Shown: one piece after another, positions 46,146-55,429 of the stretch
Layout of the letters: each line of letters starts with the position of its first letter
How positions within the stretch are numbered: position 1 is the stretch's first letter
Source: Euborellia annulipes
Lineage: Eukaryota; Arthropoda; Insecta; Dermaptera; Anisolabididae
Direction of reading: 5' to 3'
DNA length: 64,000 nt
NCBI GenBank assembly: GCA_023213315.1
Contig: JAKCPI010014979.1
Coordinates: 1-64,000, forward strand
Made by a program: the position numbers and the translations under genes
The notes under the pieces: generated by a model
What the model was told of the DNA's origin: nothing
What the model saw: the letters and a program-made list of their open reading frames with translations, nothing else
Databases searched by the model: none

Positions 46146-46150
46146 TTAAA

Positions 46151-46193
46151 TCCAATACTTTCTCTCTCTATATATATATAGGTAAAAGAAAGT
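46151..46193 (-). mobile_element. Solo left palindrome of the double-hairpin element
   Basis: ATCCAATACTTTCTCTCTCT, an AT loop, then AGGTAAAAGAAAGT: only the left hairpin and the adjoining CCAAT remain, with nothing else of the body. Confidence 0.75.
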
Positions 46194-46337
46194 AAAAATA
46201 AAATAAAAAAATTTTGCCGGGTCGCCAAAAAAGTATGTAAAAACACAACAAATTTTATTTTTTCGACATCAGTCAGATTCTAGGAATAGTTAATTCTAGG
46301 AATAGTAAAGTAAAGTATAGCAAAGTGTCTGTTTGTA

Positions 46338-46425
46338 ATCTTCTATATAGCTTTATTGAAAAAATAACTTAATTTTTATTTATCTTCCATATAGCTTTAT
46401 TGAAAAAATAACTTAATTTTTATTT
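46338..46425 (+). repeat. Two tandem 44-bp units
   Basis: ATCTTCYATATAGCTTTATT, then GAAAAAATAACTTAATTTTT occurs twice with one substitution. A short TTCTAGGAATAGTTAA-type duplication precedes it (about 46270-46310). Not recognised as part of a named element. Confidence 0.8.
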
Positions 46426-46899
46426 AAAAATAAAATTTATTTTAAATGCTTTTTTTTCATTAGGTCTCGAAAAATTTTAAAACCTCGTCAGGCCGCGGTC
46501 AAAAAAGTTTGTGAAACACTACTCGAGTTAAAATATTATAAACAGTACGTATTAAAATTTAAAAAAAATAAATAAAGAACACTAGGTAATAAGTTTCAAA
46601 TAAAATTAAAAATTAAAATTTTTAATACTTTATCCGCATTTCCCTCATGGATCAACATCAGGATAACTCTTACATTTGAACTTGAGTGTCTATATTAGGA
46701 GCTACAAATTAGGAGTTACAAATTTTTATTTTTAATACATCTTTGACACTTATTACCGAGTGTTTTAAATTTAATTTTAAATTTTCTATTCATTAAACGA
46801 TATATATTTCGTTATTTTATAAAAAAAAAAAATTAGATTACTGAAAATGAGTGTCTTTGATTGGATCGAATCTTTTAATTAACGAATTCCAGGGAAAAA

Positions 46900-47180
46900 G
46901 TGATGAGAGGTCATTGAAAAAGGAAACGCCTGTGGAGTTTTTATTCAATAGGGGCATTAGCCTGTGTTGTGTCCAGGACCTCCCGGGTGCCATCCAAGTC
47001 CTTCCTGCAAGTCGTGCAGAACATGCCCGTCTGCCATTATGCGGCTTTATCCTTCGGCCCGGGGGTTTATTGTCCCGGCTGATCCCACAGGCTCATTTCG
47101 TTAACTGCCATCGAAAATGTTGCCTCACCCACCCGCTCGTTTTATATAGTAATTCCTTCCCTCAGCCCATTCTCAGACTT
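46900..47180. promoter_or_regulatory. GC-rich island, possible minus-strand promoter or exon
   Basis: The most GC-rich non-repeat segment. On the minus strand a TATA-like ACTATATAAAACG (about 47133-47145) is followed by a short frame MAVNEMSLWDQPGQ. Another minus frame reads MFCTTCRKDLDGTREVLD, with a C-x2-C that could be part of a zinc site. The plus frame at 46851-47183 is stop-free for 110 codons but unrecognised. I cannot choose between exon, promoter and conserved non-coding DNA. Confidence 0.25.
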
Positions 47181-47189
47181 TAATAATAA

Positions 47190-47960
47190 AGAAAATTCTA
47201 AGGCCGTTTCGCCGAGACAAGACTTTGGAAACAAGATTACTTCATATAAACCGGACAAAAGTTAAAACGGAAAGGAAAAATAGAGAGACGAAGACAATAA
47301 AAAATATTTTTTTTTTTTTTATAATACTTTCTTCAATTTAACAATTCGTGGAAGAAAATATGAATAAAGTCCCATTTCCATATATCCATCCTTCAAGTTC
47401 CTATTTTAAAAAAGAAAAACTTGATATGTATTCAGCGGAAAAAAAAAGTCCGGCAATATCCTCTCTCTTTCAAAATGTCTGCTTTGATATCTAAATTTTA
47501 TCACTCCTATCTCTCTATTCTGCTCTAAATTATTCTATTAAAGTGGACTGTAACTCGATTTTTTTATTTTGGAAAAAAAAGAGGAATATATCAACGTCAA
47601 ATTGAAAGAAAACTTTATTTACTTAATTAAACTACTTATATTATAATTTCTTTCTATTCTAAGGTGACTTATTTATATAAAAAATAATTATTTAAATTAT
47701 TTAGACTATTTATATACATGATCAAAATTTGGGCTACTATTTAAATTTTCCACTATATCTTACATTTTAGTCAAGTGAACAACTTCCCCCTCACTTATAG
47801 GCAAAAGAGAAGCTGGATAAATCTTTTGATAGGGATAATTATTCTAAGTTTAAGAGCCAACATTCCATTTTCCAACTTTAATTTATCTCAACTAATGCAT
47901 TTGTCTATTAATTTAACAGATGTTATACTGTAGAGCAGTATATATCGTAAAAAACAGACT
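47190..47960. other. AT-rich stretch without a gene
   Basis: Nothing recognised. Confidence 0.5.
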
Positions 47961-48232
47961 TTTCCAAAGACGGTTACACACTTGACAAGCATGAATGTGC
48001 AATCTTTTGTACTAGCATGCACAAATTCCCTTCGGCACCACACGGCACAAGCATGCTTGTGCAAGAAACAGCTTATGACGAAAATTAACGTAAAAATGTC
48101 AAACTCGGAATTTATTCGAAGATATCAAGAAATACTCACTTGCTTTAAACAGAGACACAATAAATATTAAAATTGGAAACAGGAACCTTCCCGGGAACAG
48201 CAGCCAGGTTAAATAAAAAACTTTATATTTCT

Positions 48233-48276
48233 TAGCCGACGTTTCGGGTGCAAGTCGCACCCATCCTCAGAGCAAG
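48233..48276 (-). ncRNA. Small hammerhead-like ribozyme motif, left arm
   Basis: Minus strand: TTGCTCTGAGGATGGGTGCG, then ACTTGCACCCGAAACGTCGG. CTGAGGA and GAAACGTC are intact. Stem II is a perfect GGGTGC/GCACCC. Stem I is short (GC-rich, 2-3 bp). Confidence 0.7.
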
Positions 48277-48465
48277 TAAAATTGTCAAAATTTATTACAG
48301 GTTAATCGGTACTTAAAATTAATTTCATGTTTATACATGTATTCGTGCGTTCGTAGCATTCTATGGTATGTACAATAACAAAAAACTTATCACAAAACGT
48401 TTTTTCTGGCACGACATTCAAATAGCCAAACCAAGATTAACCTGTACTAAATTTTGACAATTTTA

Positions 48466-48510
48466 CTTGCCCTGAGGATGGGTGCGACTTGCACCCGAAA
48501 CGTCGGCTAA
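48466..48510 (+). ncRNA. Small hammerhead-like ribozyme motif, right arm
   Basis: CTGAGGA (48472-48478), perfect 6-bp stem II GGGTGC/GCACCC with a GACTT loop, GAAACGTC (48497-48504). Stem I pairs GCC with GGC. It faces outward from the fold-back, like its partner. Confidence 0.7.
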
Positions 48511-48869
48511 GAAATATAAAGTATTTTATTTAACCTGGCTGCTGTTCCCGGGAAGGCTCCCGTTCCTGTTTCCAATTTGAATATCTACAGCCATTCAACT
48601 CAAGAAATTTTAATAAATATTAATATTTCAATTGAAATTTTAAATGAATTAATATACAGTATATTAAATAAATATCAAGACGTCAATAAAATGGCGGCGA
48701 GTTTGCGCAAATATGCTTGTGCATAAATAAAATTCAATCGAGCATCAAGCGGCTTGCACAATTAAAATGCTTGTGCACAATTCTCCTACAGACGCTACTG
48801 TTTGCTTGTAGAAAAAGATTGCACGTGCATGCTTGTCAAGTTTGCAGTTACGTGTGTAGCCGCCTTAAA

Positions 48870-49530
48870 GAGCTATCCATCTATGACGACAGCAATGTCT
48901 CATCCAAAATATGTATTAATTTAGATTAAAATGTTTATTGATTACACTTCAGAACGCTAAGCTGATGTTAAATAAATATTTTGAAGCCTTTATTCTATAT
49001 TTAAATAATATTCGATATTTTTATTTATTTATATATTCAATAATGATTTATTCTTTTATTTAAATTCTAGCCCACTTTCCCTAGAATAAATTTGTTTATC
49101 TTGAATCGATTATAGCCTAATAAATAAATAAATATTTTGATCCGAGAAAATATAAATCAATCATTGTACATGTTCTTCTATTTAACATCAGGTATTAATT
49201 TAATTTTGTTTTTGTGGTTATTTGCGATGTTTATTTAAAATTTGTGTGTCAAATCACCTTTTCATTTTAATTTAATACACGAATGATGGGTTTTTGGATA
49301 TAAAATTAACCCTTTTATCAATTGTTTTTCTAAAGCCTTAGGGCTTCAAATTCAGATTCTGTTTTGTTGTTTTATTATTAGAATAACAAAATTAACAACA
49401 TTAACGATGGAATTTCGGCTTCATTAAAGCAAACTTTTGATATTTTAAAAAAATTTTGCTTTTTATTCTGTTTAAAAATTATATTTGTTGTTGGCTAATT
49501 TTGTAAATTTTATGAATGTTGATGGAGTAG
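48870..49530. other. AT-rich stretch without a gene
   Basis: Nothing recognised. Confidence 0.5.
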
Positions 49531-49540
49531 AGCAGCCTAA

Positions 49541-49878
49541 AGGCAGCTACACCCGTAACTGTACACTTGAAAAACATCCATGTGCAAATCTTTTTGTACC
49601 AGCATGCACAAATTCCATTCGGCATCAGGATGCTTGCAAGAAACAGTTTATGCCGAAAATTAACTTAAAAATGTCAAACTCGGAAAGTTATTTATTCTAA
49701 GATAACAAGAAATACTCACTTGCTTTAAACTAAATGAATTAGTATATTTTAAATAAATATCAAATGTCAAGACGTCTATAAAATGGCGGAGAGTTTTGCT
49801 TGCGCAAATATGCTTGTGCATGATTAAAATTTAATGGAGTATCAAGCGGCTTGCACAATTAAAATGCTTGAGCTAAAT
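49541..49878 (+). mobile_element. Harbinger-like MITE, copy 3, right end lost
   Basis: AGGCAGCTACACCCGTAACT at the left end is preceded by TAA. The interior matches copies 1 and 2 (AATGTCAAACTCGGAAAG, AAATGGCGGAGAGTTTTGCT). It stops at GCTTGAGCTAAATTCTC before the right TIR. Confidence 0.7.
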
Positions 49879-50219
49879 TCTCTTGGTATTGATTGAAAAA
49901 ATGTTAAATAGAAAAAATTAATTAATCAGTTAGCCGTTAAAATAAATTTATTTAATATTTTGTCTGAAAAAATAATTTTATCAAACAGATGTGTGGGTGG
50001 TTGAATTTGGAAAAGGCCAATCAACTATTTGAAATGTTGTAATTAATTTAAAAATTTAAATGTCCGAAGGTATTTTTAATAAAGATAATTATATACTATT
50101 GATAGTTGAGATTCGAGATGCCAATCAATTAAAAAAAAAGAAGAAGAGAGGTGTGAAAGCTTATTCATCTATTAAAAGGAAAGCCGAGAGATGCAAATGT
50201 TAGAAATTTGATTAGAAAT

Positions 50220-50500
50220 CCGCTGGGTTCGCTACAAACTATGCAAATCGGATGCAAACTCGAAAGACATCACACACATCCCAAGACATACTCAGTTGGG
50301 TTTCATTAGTTGTGCACCAGAATGTCAAGCTATAAAATGTTAGAGACAGAAACGGGGGTAAAGGGAAAGAGAGTCTGTCGTTGTCGGACTCGATGACGAC
50401 AGGGTTATAGCCGAAATAACGATGAGAGAGAGGAGAGCTTGGAAAAAAAAAAGCTGAAGGGTAAATTCCCTTCAAGCAGCTCTTTCATTAAAGAGGATTA
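50220..50500. promoter_or_regulatory. Island with paired octamer-like sites
   Basis: ATGCAAAT (50241-50248) is a perfect octamer, followed 3 bp later by ATGCAAAC (50252-50259). GAGTCTGTCGTTGTCGGACT and ACTCGATGACGACAGGG follow. No transposon ends and no recognised frame. A POU-factor role is inferred from the motif alone. Confidence 0.3.
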
Positions 50501-50723
50501 TTTTAAATAATTAAACTAACAAAAAAATTCCAGACTTTTTTTTATAAAATAATTTAATAAAACATTTCAGCGTATTGTGAAATGTAAAATGATCTAATAT
50601 TGAATATTAATCTTAAATAAGATGATTCCTAGACCAGAAATTTTTAATTCCAGCACTAGAGATCAATTAAAAATCGAAGATGCTGTCTAATCGTAAACAA
50701 AACAAATATAAAAGCCCCAATTA

Positions 50724-50895
50724 GGGGGCTCGCTGGTGTAGTGGGCTAGGGTGTTGGCTTCTACAAAGAAGATCCCTGTTAAACCCTGGGCGTGCGGGAT
50801 TTTTCATTAAATAAAAATATTTATTTAATGTAAACAAATCCTCGAGCAGGCACTGGATTTGGTATATTGGATCTCACCACCTAACCTGGACAATA
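50724..50895 (+). mobile_element. tRNA-derived SINE, uninterrupted sister of 29.3 kb
   Basis: GGGGGCTCGCTGGTGTAGTG (A box), GATCCCTGTTAAACCCTG (decayed B box), CGTGCGGGATTTTTCATTAA, then CAAATCCTCGAGCAGGCACT and GATCTCACCACCTAACC. It gives the pre-insertion sequence for the 5S SINE nested in the 29.3-kb copy. Confidence 0.8.
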
Positions 50896-50973
50896 CCAAT
50901 TTGGCTGATATCTTCAATTCTTCACTATAATCACATCACAGCCACAACCTCAAAAGCAATATATAAAAAATAC

Positions 50974-51020
50974 TGTACAACGTTTCGACTGCTTATTCGG
51001 CAGCCGTTATCATCATGTGA
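50974..51020 (-). ncRNA. Decayed hammerhead-like motif
   Basis: Minus strand: ATGATGATAACGGCTGCCGA, then ATAAGCAGTCGAAACGTTG. GAAACGTT is kept. The CTGATGA box reads ATGATGA, and stem II pairing (CTGC/GCAG) is offset by extra bases. Confidence 0.4.
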
Positions 51021-51154
51021 CTAACTGCATGGAAATGAAGGGAAAATCTGAAGCTAGCTTCCCAGAAATGCCGACAGATGGCGTTGACGTCGCTGTATAT
51101 AAAAAAGGCACGTAACGGAGGTTGGATCACTTGAGTCGGAGCAACTGCACAGTA

Positions 51155-51192
51155 CTTGATAACGACTGCAGAATAAACAGTCAAAACGTTGT
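51155..51192 (+). ncRNA. Decayed hammerhead-like motif
   Basis: CTTGATAACGACTGCAGAAT, then AAACAGTCAAAACGTT, the partner of the minus-strand motif. Both core boxes are altered (TTGATAA, CAAAACGTT), so it is probably inactive. Confidence 0.35.
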
Positions 51193-51214
51193 ATAGTATT
51201 TATATATTTTAATT

Positions 51215-52100
51215 AAATATTTAATACAAAAAAGAGAGAATAAAGTTTTCCCGAAACGTCTCACTGGATTTTAAATAATCGGAGTCTTTTTAATTTTGGC
51301 TGCTCTTGCTCATCTTCCTTTAAAAAGACATATAGATATAAGCATTGTAATGGCACACACATTTTTACATACTGAATGATGGAACGAACATAAAATAATA
51401 GCAAAATAACAAAAGTGAGATTTTCGAGCAAAAAAGGTTGAGAAATTAGTTTTGTACAAATTTTCATGTTTTTGCAAAATGTTACGGTAATTTAAAAAAT
51501 GTGAATTAAATTCTTAAAAAATGTTAGCCTTAGTTTTTATTGAAATTTTATTACTGGAAATGAAATTCTTACGTATATATATGGAGGGAGGAGGTTAAGG
51601 ATTTGATTATTATTTCTGACAAGAGAGAAGGGATGTCAAAATCACAAAATATGTTTACCTAATACTCACGTCAGTCTAAGATTTTATTTATTCTTATCAC
51701 ATTTTTTCCGTCTTGATACATCTAAATATTATCCAGGCATATTTATTTACCCCATTTGGTACCTAAATGATTTAAATAAATTCATCGGACATCACAACCC
51801 GCTTCCCTTGGCTTAACAATACTTTATCATTATTTAAAATTAAATATAATTTTAAAACAATCAATATAATTATAGATTATATCAAATTTAATTTACTAAT
51901 TCAAGTTGGAATAAGATTTAAGAAATTAGTTATTTATTATCAAAAAACAAAACAAAAAAAAAACAAAAATTCTAACATCTTTTTTTTTCAATTGTAAATT
52001 GAAAACATGAATTACTTAAGAAGTTTTAATGAATTTCTTCAATCTCAAGTTGAATACCTTTGGGAATAAATTAACATCTCTCCGAAGATAGGTTCTAATC
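51215..52100. other. AT-rich stretch without a gene
   Basis: TTCCCGAAACGTCTCACTGG (about 51249-51268) keeps the second half of a hammerhead-like motif without a first box. AAATGATTTAAATAAATTCA, then TCGGAC near 51767 matches the SINE body at 23.1 kb. Confidence 0.4.
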
Positions 52101-52640
52101 ATTTCAACTCTTTAAGAGCGAAGTCCTTTGGGGGATTAAGAGAGAGAGAGAGGGAAAAAAATAGAGAGAGAGAGACTCTCTTTTGAAGACCCTGGGGAGG
52201 TGGTTTTATTGGAAGGTAACTTTGGCAGAACCCTTGCTTGACTTTCTTCTTTATTTAGCAGACTTTTGGGCATGATCGATCGTGACGTTGGTTGGTCGGG
52301 TTGGGTATTTGATGAATTCACCACGGTCACGTGTCGTGCTAATATCTGGTATCAAGTACTCTCTCGGGTGGGGGGGGGGATGAGGATGTTTTAAAGTACC
52401 GCATTCATGCTTCTCTCGCTCTAACATCATATAATCCGGCTGCTCCCTCTCGCCCAGGACTGGATTTAAATTATTATTGCTTGCGCGTGATTTTATATTA
52501 TACCAGACGGGTTATCCGATTCGCAAGCCAAGCCCGGTAATTCGAGGGTTCCTAATGCCCTTGCATTTGCACACGCCCTATAAGAGAGGAAAGCTGCCTC
52601 CGACCATCTACTCTGTTAAATTATATCAACTAGCTTCCTC
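52100..52640. promoter_or_regulatory. GC-richer island, promoter-like
   Basis: Contains (GA)n at 52141-52154, GATCGATCGTGACG, GGTCACGTGTCG (CACGTG E-box, about 52325) and GCACACGCCCTATAAGAGAG, where CACGCCC precedes a TATA-like CTATAAGAG (about 52578). No downstream gene could be identified, so promoter status is only suggestive. Confidence 0.3.
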
Positions 52641-52885
52641 CATAAGCCGTGTTTAAATACACCAATTTTTACTCTAATGTTAAATTATGAAAGTGTTACA
52701 TAAACAATGAAAACAGTCTGTAAACTAAAACACTTCAATATGAATAGAGAGCAAAGTTTTAAGTATCTCTTTTAAGCTGGAATAAGTTTTTAAATTTTTT
52801 ATTAAATAATAATTATTATGAATATTTTTTGATCATGGTTTGATTTAGTTAGTAATTAATAAATTATAATAACTACAAAAAATTA

Positions 52886-53236
52886 CAAGGGTGTGTCCGT
52901 GTGTCTGTGAACAAAATATCTCAAGAATGAAAAGAGCTAGAAGGGTGAAATTTTATATTTAAGTTTGATACCCCCCTGGGACGTGACCCGAAGCTTTTGA
53001 ACAAAATCGGCCAAAGAGTACTAGTACTTTACTGATGCACTTTTTCAGTTTTTTTCCATTTTCTCAAAATTCGCTCCAACAATTTTGCTTAAAATTCATA
53101 AATCATTTATTTTTTAGATGCTCTTTAAAATGTATATTCGCATTTTAGCCTTGGCATCTTTTGAAGCACACAACTTTCGATTACCGAAGGTAAGAGAAAG
53201 TTGTGTGCTGTGCGACAGTCATACCAGATTTTTTTT
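52886..53236 (+). mobile_element. Double-hairpin element, doubly truncated
   Basis: Starts within the TGTCTGTG tract (ACAAAATATCTCAAGAATGA) and keeps AAAATCGGCCAAAGAGTACT and TTTTAGATGCTCTTTAAAAT. It then jumps from CATCTTTTGAAG directly to the right hairpin ACACAACTTTCGATTACC ... GACAGTCATACCAGATTTTT. This is an internal deletion of about 190 bp relative to the short form. Confidence 0.85.
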
Positions 53237-53460
53237 ATTCTTCTCCTTTGGCATACCACCATTGAGCTAAACATCGTTGCAAAAATATATGTTTACAAAA
53301 TGTGTATATGTATAAATACAATAAGAAAACAATGTATAGTTTAAAAGAAAAAAAAACATAGTACAAAAATATACTCTAGTAAAAACTATAAGAAATAAAA
53401 CATGGCTAACAAAAAACACTGTACAAACACATTAACTACCAAGAACATTGTAAAAGAAAT
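53236..53460 (-). mobile_element. Retroposon 3' end, copy 2
   Basis: Matches the 12.1-kb copy: CCTTTGGCATACCACCATTG at one end and AAAACACTGTACAAACACAT, then TAACTACCAAGAAC at the other, same orientation. It lies directly against the T-rich end of the double-hairpin element. Confidence 0.55.
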
Positions 53461-53467
53461 TTTTTTT

Positions 53468-53590
53468 TTATCAACTTGAATTCTAATATATCGGCGGACT
53501 ATACCAAACGTCGCGGGTTCGGAAACTAAATAATAATAAATAAAGTAAGAGAAAGTTGTGTGTTGTGCGGCCATTCACACCAGATTTTTA
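53468..53590 (+). mobile_element. Double-hairpin right end with a SINE filler
   Basis: TTGAATTCTAATATATCGGC and GGAAACTAAAT belong to the element's right region. Between them sits CTATACCAAACGTCGCGGGT, then TC, a piece of the tRNA-SINE head (53498-53519). The right hairpin keeps only AAGTAAGAGAAAGTTGTGTG and CCATTCACACCAGATTTTT. Confidence 0.65.
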
Positions 53591-53594
53591 AATA

Positions 53595-54386
53595 TCTATT
53601 TAATGTAAGGGGTCAAATAAAAAAAAAAACTATATTAAACCACGATTAATGGAAAAAATCTCTAATAACAATTGCAAAAACTTAAATGAATTTTAACAGT
53701 TTATGTAACAGACTTGCTATACTTGTTTATGAATATCCCTTGAAAAAAACAGTGTATAATTATTAATTTGAAGATAAAATTGTTGATTGAAGGATGGAAG
53801 TTTAATAATTAAGGCCTTTTAAAATATTTTGCAACCCAAACTTTTAATGATTGTTCACTTTTTTTTGTTACTCATAGTATGTGTCCTCCGTTGAGAATAC
53901 GCCATTGCGCTGCAATGAATTTAATAATAAGTCTCATAAATTTTTATACTTATATAACTTCCCTCAAGTTGTTCAGCAAACACATGCGAGAATCGAAGTT
54001 GTTAAAAAACCATCTAAACTTTTTACCCCTGTATACCAGTATATTAAAAATTTTATTGAAAATAAAAAAGACCTAGAGGGAATTTTTTTTATGATCTTTT
54101 CAATCTTTCTCTCAAATAGCCAAACATTATTTTAATAAAAGATGATGAATTATAATTAAACTAATGATCATTATTTAGAGCTAATAGGGGGGGGGGGGGA
54201 TTTCTGAATTGCCGATGTCAAATTTCTTCGCTTGTCAAATCCTCTGCGGCTTTCGCCCTTCCTGCTCTGCCCTTTGTTCTCAAACTGATAGGCTGTTTCC
54301 TCTGATTGCTGACAGCCACTACAGCTAGTCCAGCCCTTTTTGCTTTTCACCTCGACAACAGATTTCCCCAAACAACCCTTTCAACG

Positions 54387-54417
<31 letters not shown>

Positions 54418-54640
54418 CCCTTTCCTTTTTATATTTTTTTTTCTTTAGATAAATGACAATTTAAGAATTTATGTTGAGAGAGGATAAAAATTTTTCCATT
54501 AATAATATTAATTAAAATCGAGTAACATATTTTTTTCATCAATACCACGAAGAAATTGGAAGATAAATTAAAAAAAAATAGAAAAATAAAGTTTTTAAAT
54601 TATGTAAATTACAAGAGACGCTTAGAACTGGTACTCTCAA
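53595..54640. other. AT-rich stretch with G run and (CT)n
   Basis: Poly-G at 54187-54199 and (CT)n at 54386-54414. The GC-richer text between them (54210-54370) has no recognised frame. Confidence 0.45.
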
Positions 54641-54659
54641 AATAAGTATTGCTTACTGA

Positions 54660-54930
54660 CAAGGGCGGATACAAGGGGGAGGTAAAAGGGTAATTACCCC
54701 CCCCCCCCGAGATTTGAAAAAAAAAACTTTTTTTCGCAAAAAAAAATTATTTTTAATGTAAAATTTTAAATATTAATACTTACAAATTTGATTTGTATTT
54801 ATATTCTGGCAAACAAGTACAGAATGCGCCTTTAAATTACCGAAATTAAGAAAAAATTGTAAGTTGTGCGACCAGTCACACCAGATTACCCCCCCCCCCC
54901 TGAGAAACACCTCTGGATCCGCCGCCCTTG
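54660..54930. mobile_element. hAT-type MITE 7 carrying a double-hairpin segment
   Basis: Ends CAAGGGCGGATACAAGGG and TCCGCCGCCCTTG, with a perfect 8-bp TSD CTTACTGA (54652-54659, 54931-54938). The interior, between two poly-C tracts, includes GTGCGACCAGTCACACCAGA and CTGGCAAACAAGTACAGAAT. It is a second copy, in reverse, of the 15.46-kb MITE, so the captured segment predates their spread. Confidence 0.9.
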
Positions 54931-55091
54931 CTTACTGATTACAACAATATGTACACATTTTTACAATTATATCGATATCAAGATGATTTTTTTCACAATC
55001 CGAATCTTCTATTTATCTAGGTAGAAGTTTGTTTCAAACAACGCCCTATAGATTGTAAATTAGCCAGTCATTGTATCTTTTAAGATAAGAA

Positions 55092-55256
55092 AGCCTGGCA
55101 ACAGCCACCACAATCGTTGGGATTAATCGATGCCAAGCCCGGCGAAGACTTGGATTGGGGAGCTCGTTGAACGTCCCCCGGTAGCCATCGATACTTGTAA
55201 TTCAATATAATTATATAAATGACCGCAGTAGCCGAGAGGGTAAATAAAAAAAAAAA
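55092..55256 (+). mobile_element. 5S-rRNA-derived SINE, copy 2
   Basis: CCTGGCAACAGCCACCACAA, GATTAATCGATGCCAAGCCC and GACTTGGATTGGGGAGC keep the 5S promoter layout with an internal deletion before GTTGAACGTCCCCCGGTAGC. The tail GCAGTAGCCGAGAGGG precedes an A-rich run. TSD about AGATAAGRAA on both sides. Confidence 0.75.
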
Positions 55257-55269
55257 AGATAAGGAAATT

Positions 55270-55348
55270 TGCGAGTTGAGTAATAGGCGCTACCTGGACT
55301 TGAACCCCCTGACGGACTAGCTTTTGAAGATCTAGGATAAATATAACT
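55270..55348 (-). repeat. tRNA-like 3' half
   Basis: The minus strand reads CTAGATCTTCAAAAGCTAG, which can form an anticodon arm, then GTCCGTCAGGGGGTTCAAGT and CCAGGTAGCGCC. GGTTCAAGTCC is a good B box. The D arm and acceptor pairing are not found, so I treat it as a SINE or tRNA fragment. The loop reads TCA at the anticodon position, which is probably fortuitous. Confidence 0.3.
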
Positions 55349-55429
55349 CTTTATAAGATTAAAAAAAACTTTTAATAATTACTTGATGTGAGAATAATTT
55401 TAAAATAAATAATGCGCATGTTTTTAGAA

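Larger units (their letters stand above)
48171..48611. mobile_element. Hammerhead-flanked fold-back insertion (Penelope-like)
   Basis: Arms 48171-48305 and 48436-48577 mirror each other (AATTGGAAACAGGAACC ... TTCCCGGGAACAGCAGCCAG ... hammerhead ... ACAGGTTAAT). The spacer is about 130 bp. The insertion is flanked by the 12-bp duplication AATAAATATTAA (48159-48170, 48612-48623), which is single in Harbinger copy 1. So the inverted unit moved as one block or formed at insertion. Confidence 0.8.
47968..48865 (+). mobile_element. Harbinger-like MITE, copy 2, split by a hammerhead fold-back
   Basis: Decayed left end AGACGGTTACACACTTGACA and well-kept right end TTACGTGTGTAGCCGCCT followed by TAA. 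The interior matches copy 1 (TCGAAGATATCAAGAAATAC, AAAATGGCGGCGAGTTTGCG). A 24-codon frame MSNSEFIRRYQEILTCF continues to RHNKY and is cut by the insertion, a possible relic N terminus. The insertion occupies 48171-48611 with a duplicated AATAAATATTAA. Confidence 0.75.
50958..51209. mobile_element. Fold-back with decayed hammerhead-like ends
   Basis: The left arm AATATATAAAAAATACTGTA with CAACGTTTCGACTGC faces the right arm GACTGCAGAATAAACAGTCA with AAACGTTGTATAGTA. The spacer is about 140 bp and includes GCCGACAGATGGCGTTGACG. The layout is the same as at 42.8 and 48.2 kb but the family differs. Confidence 0.6.
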
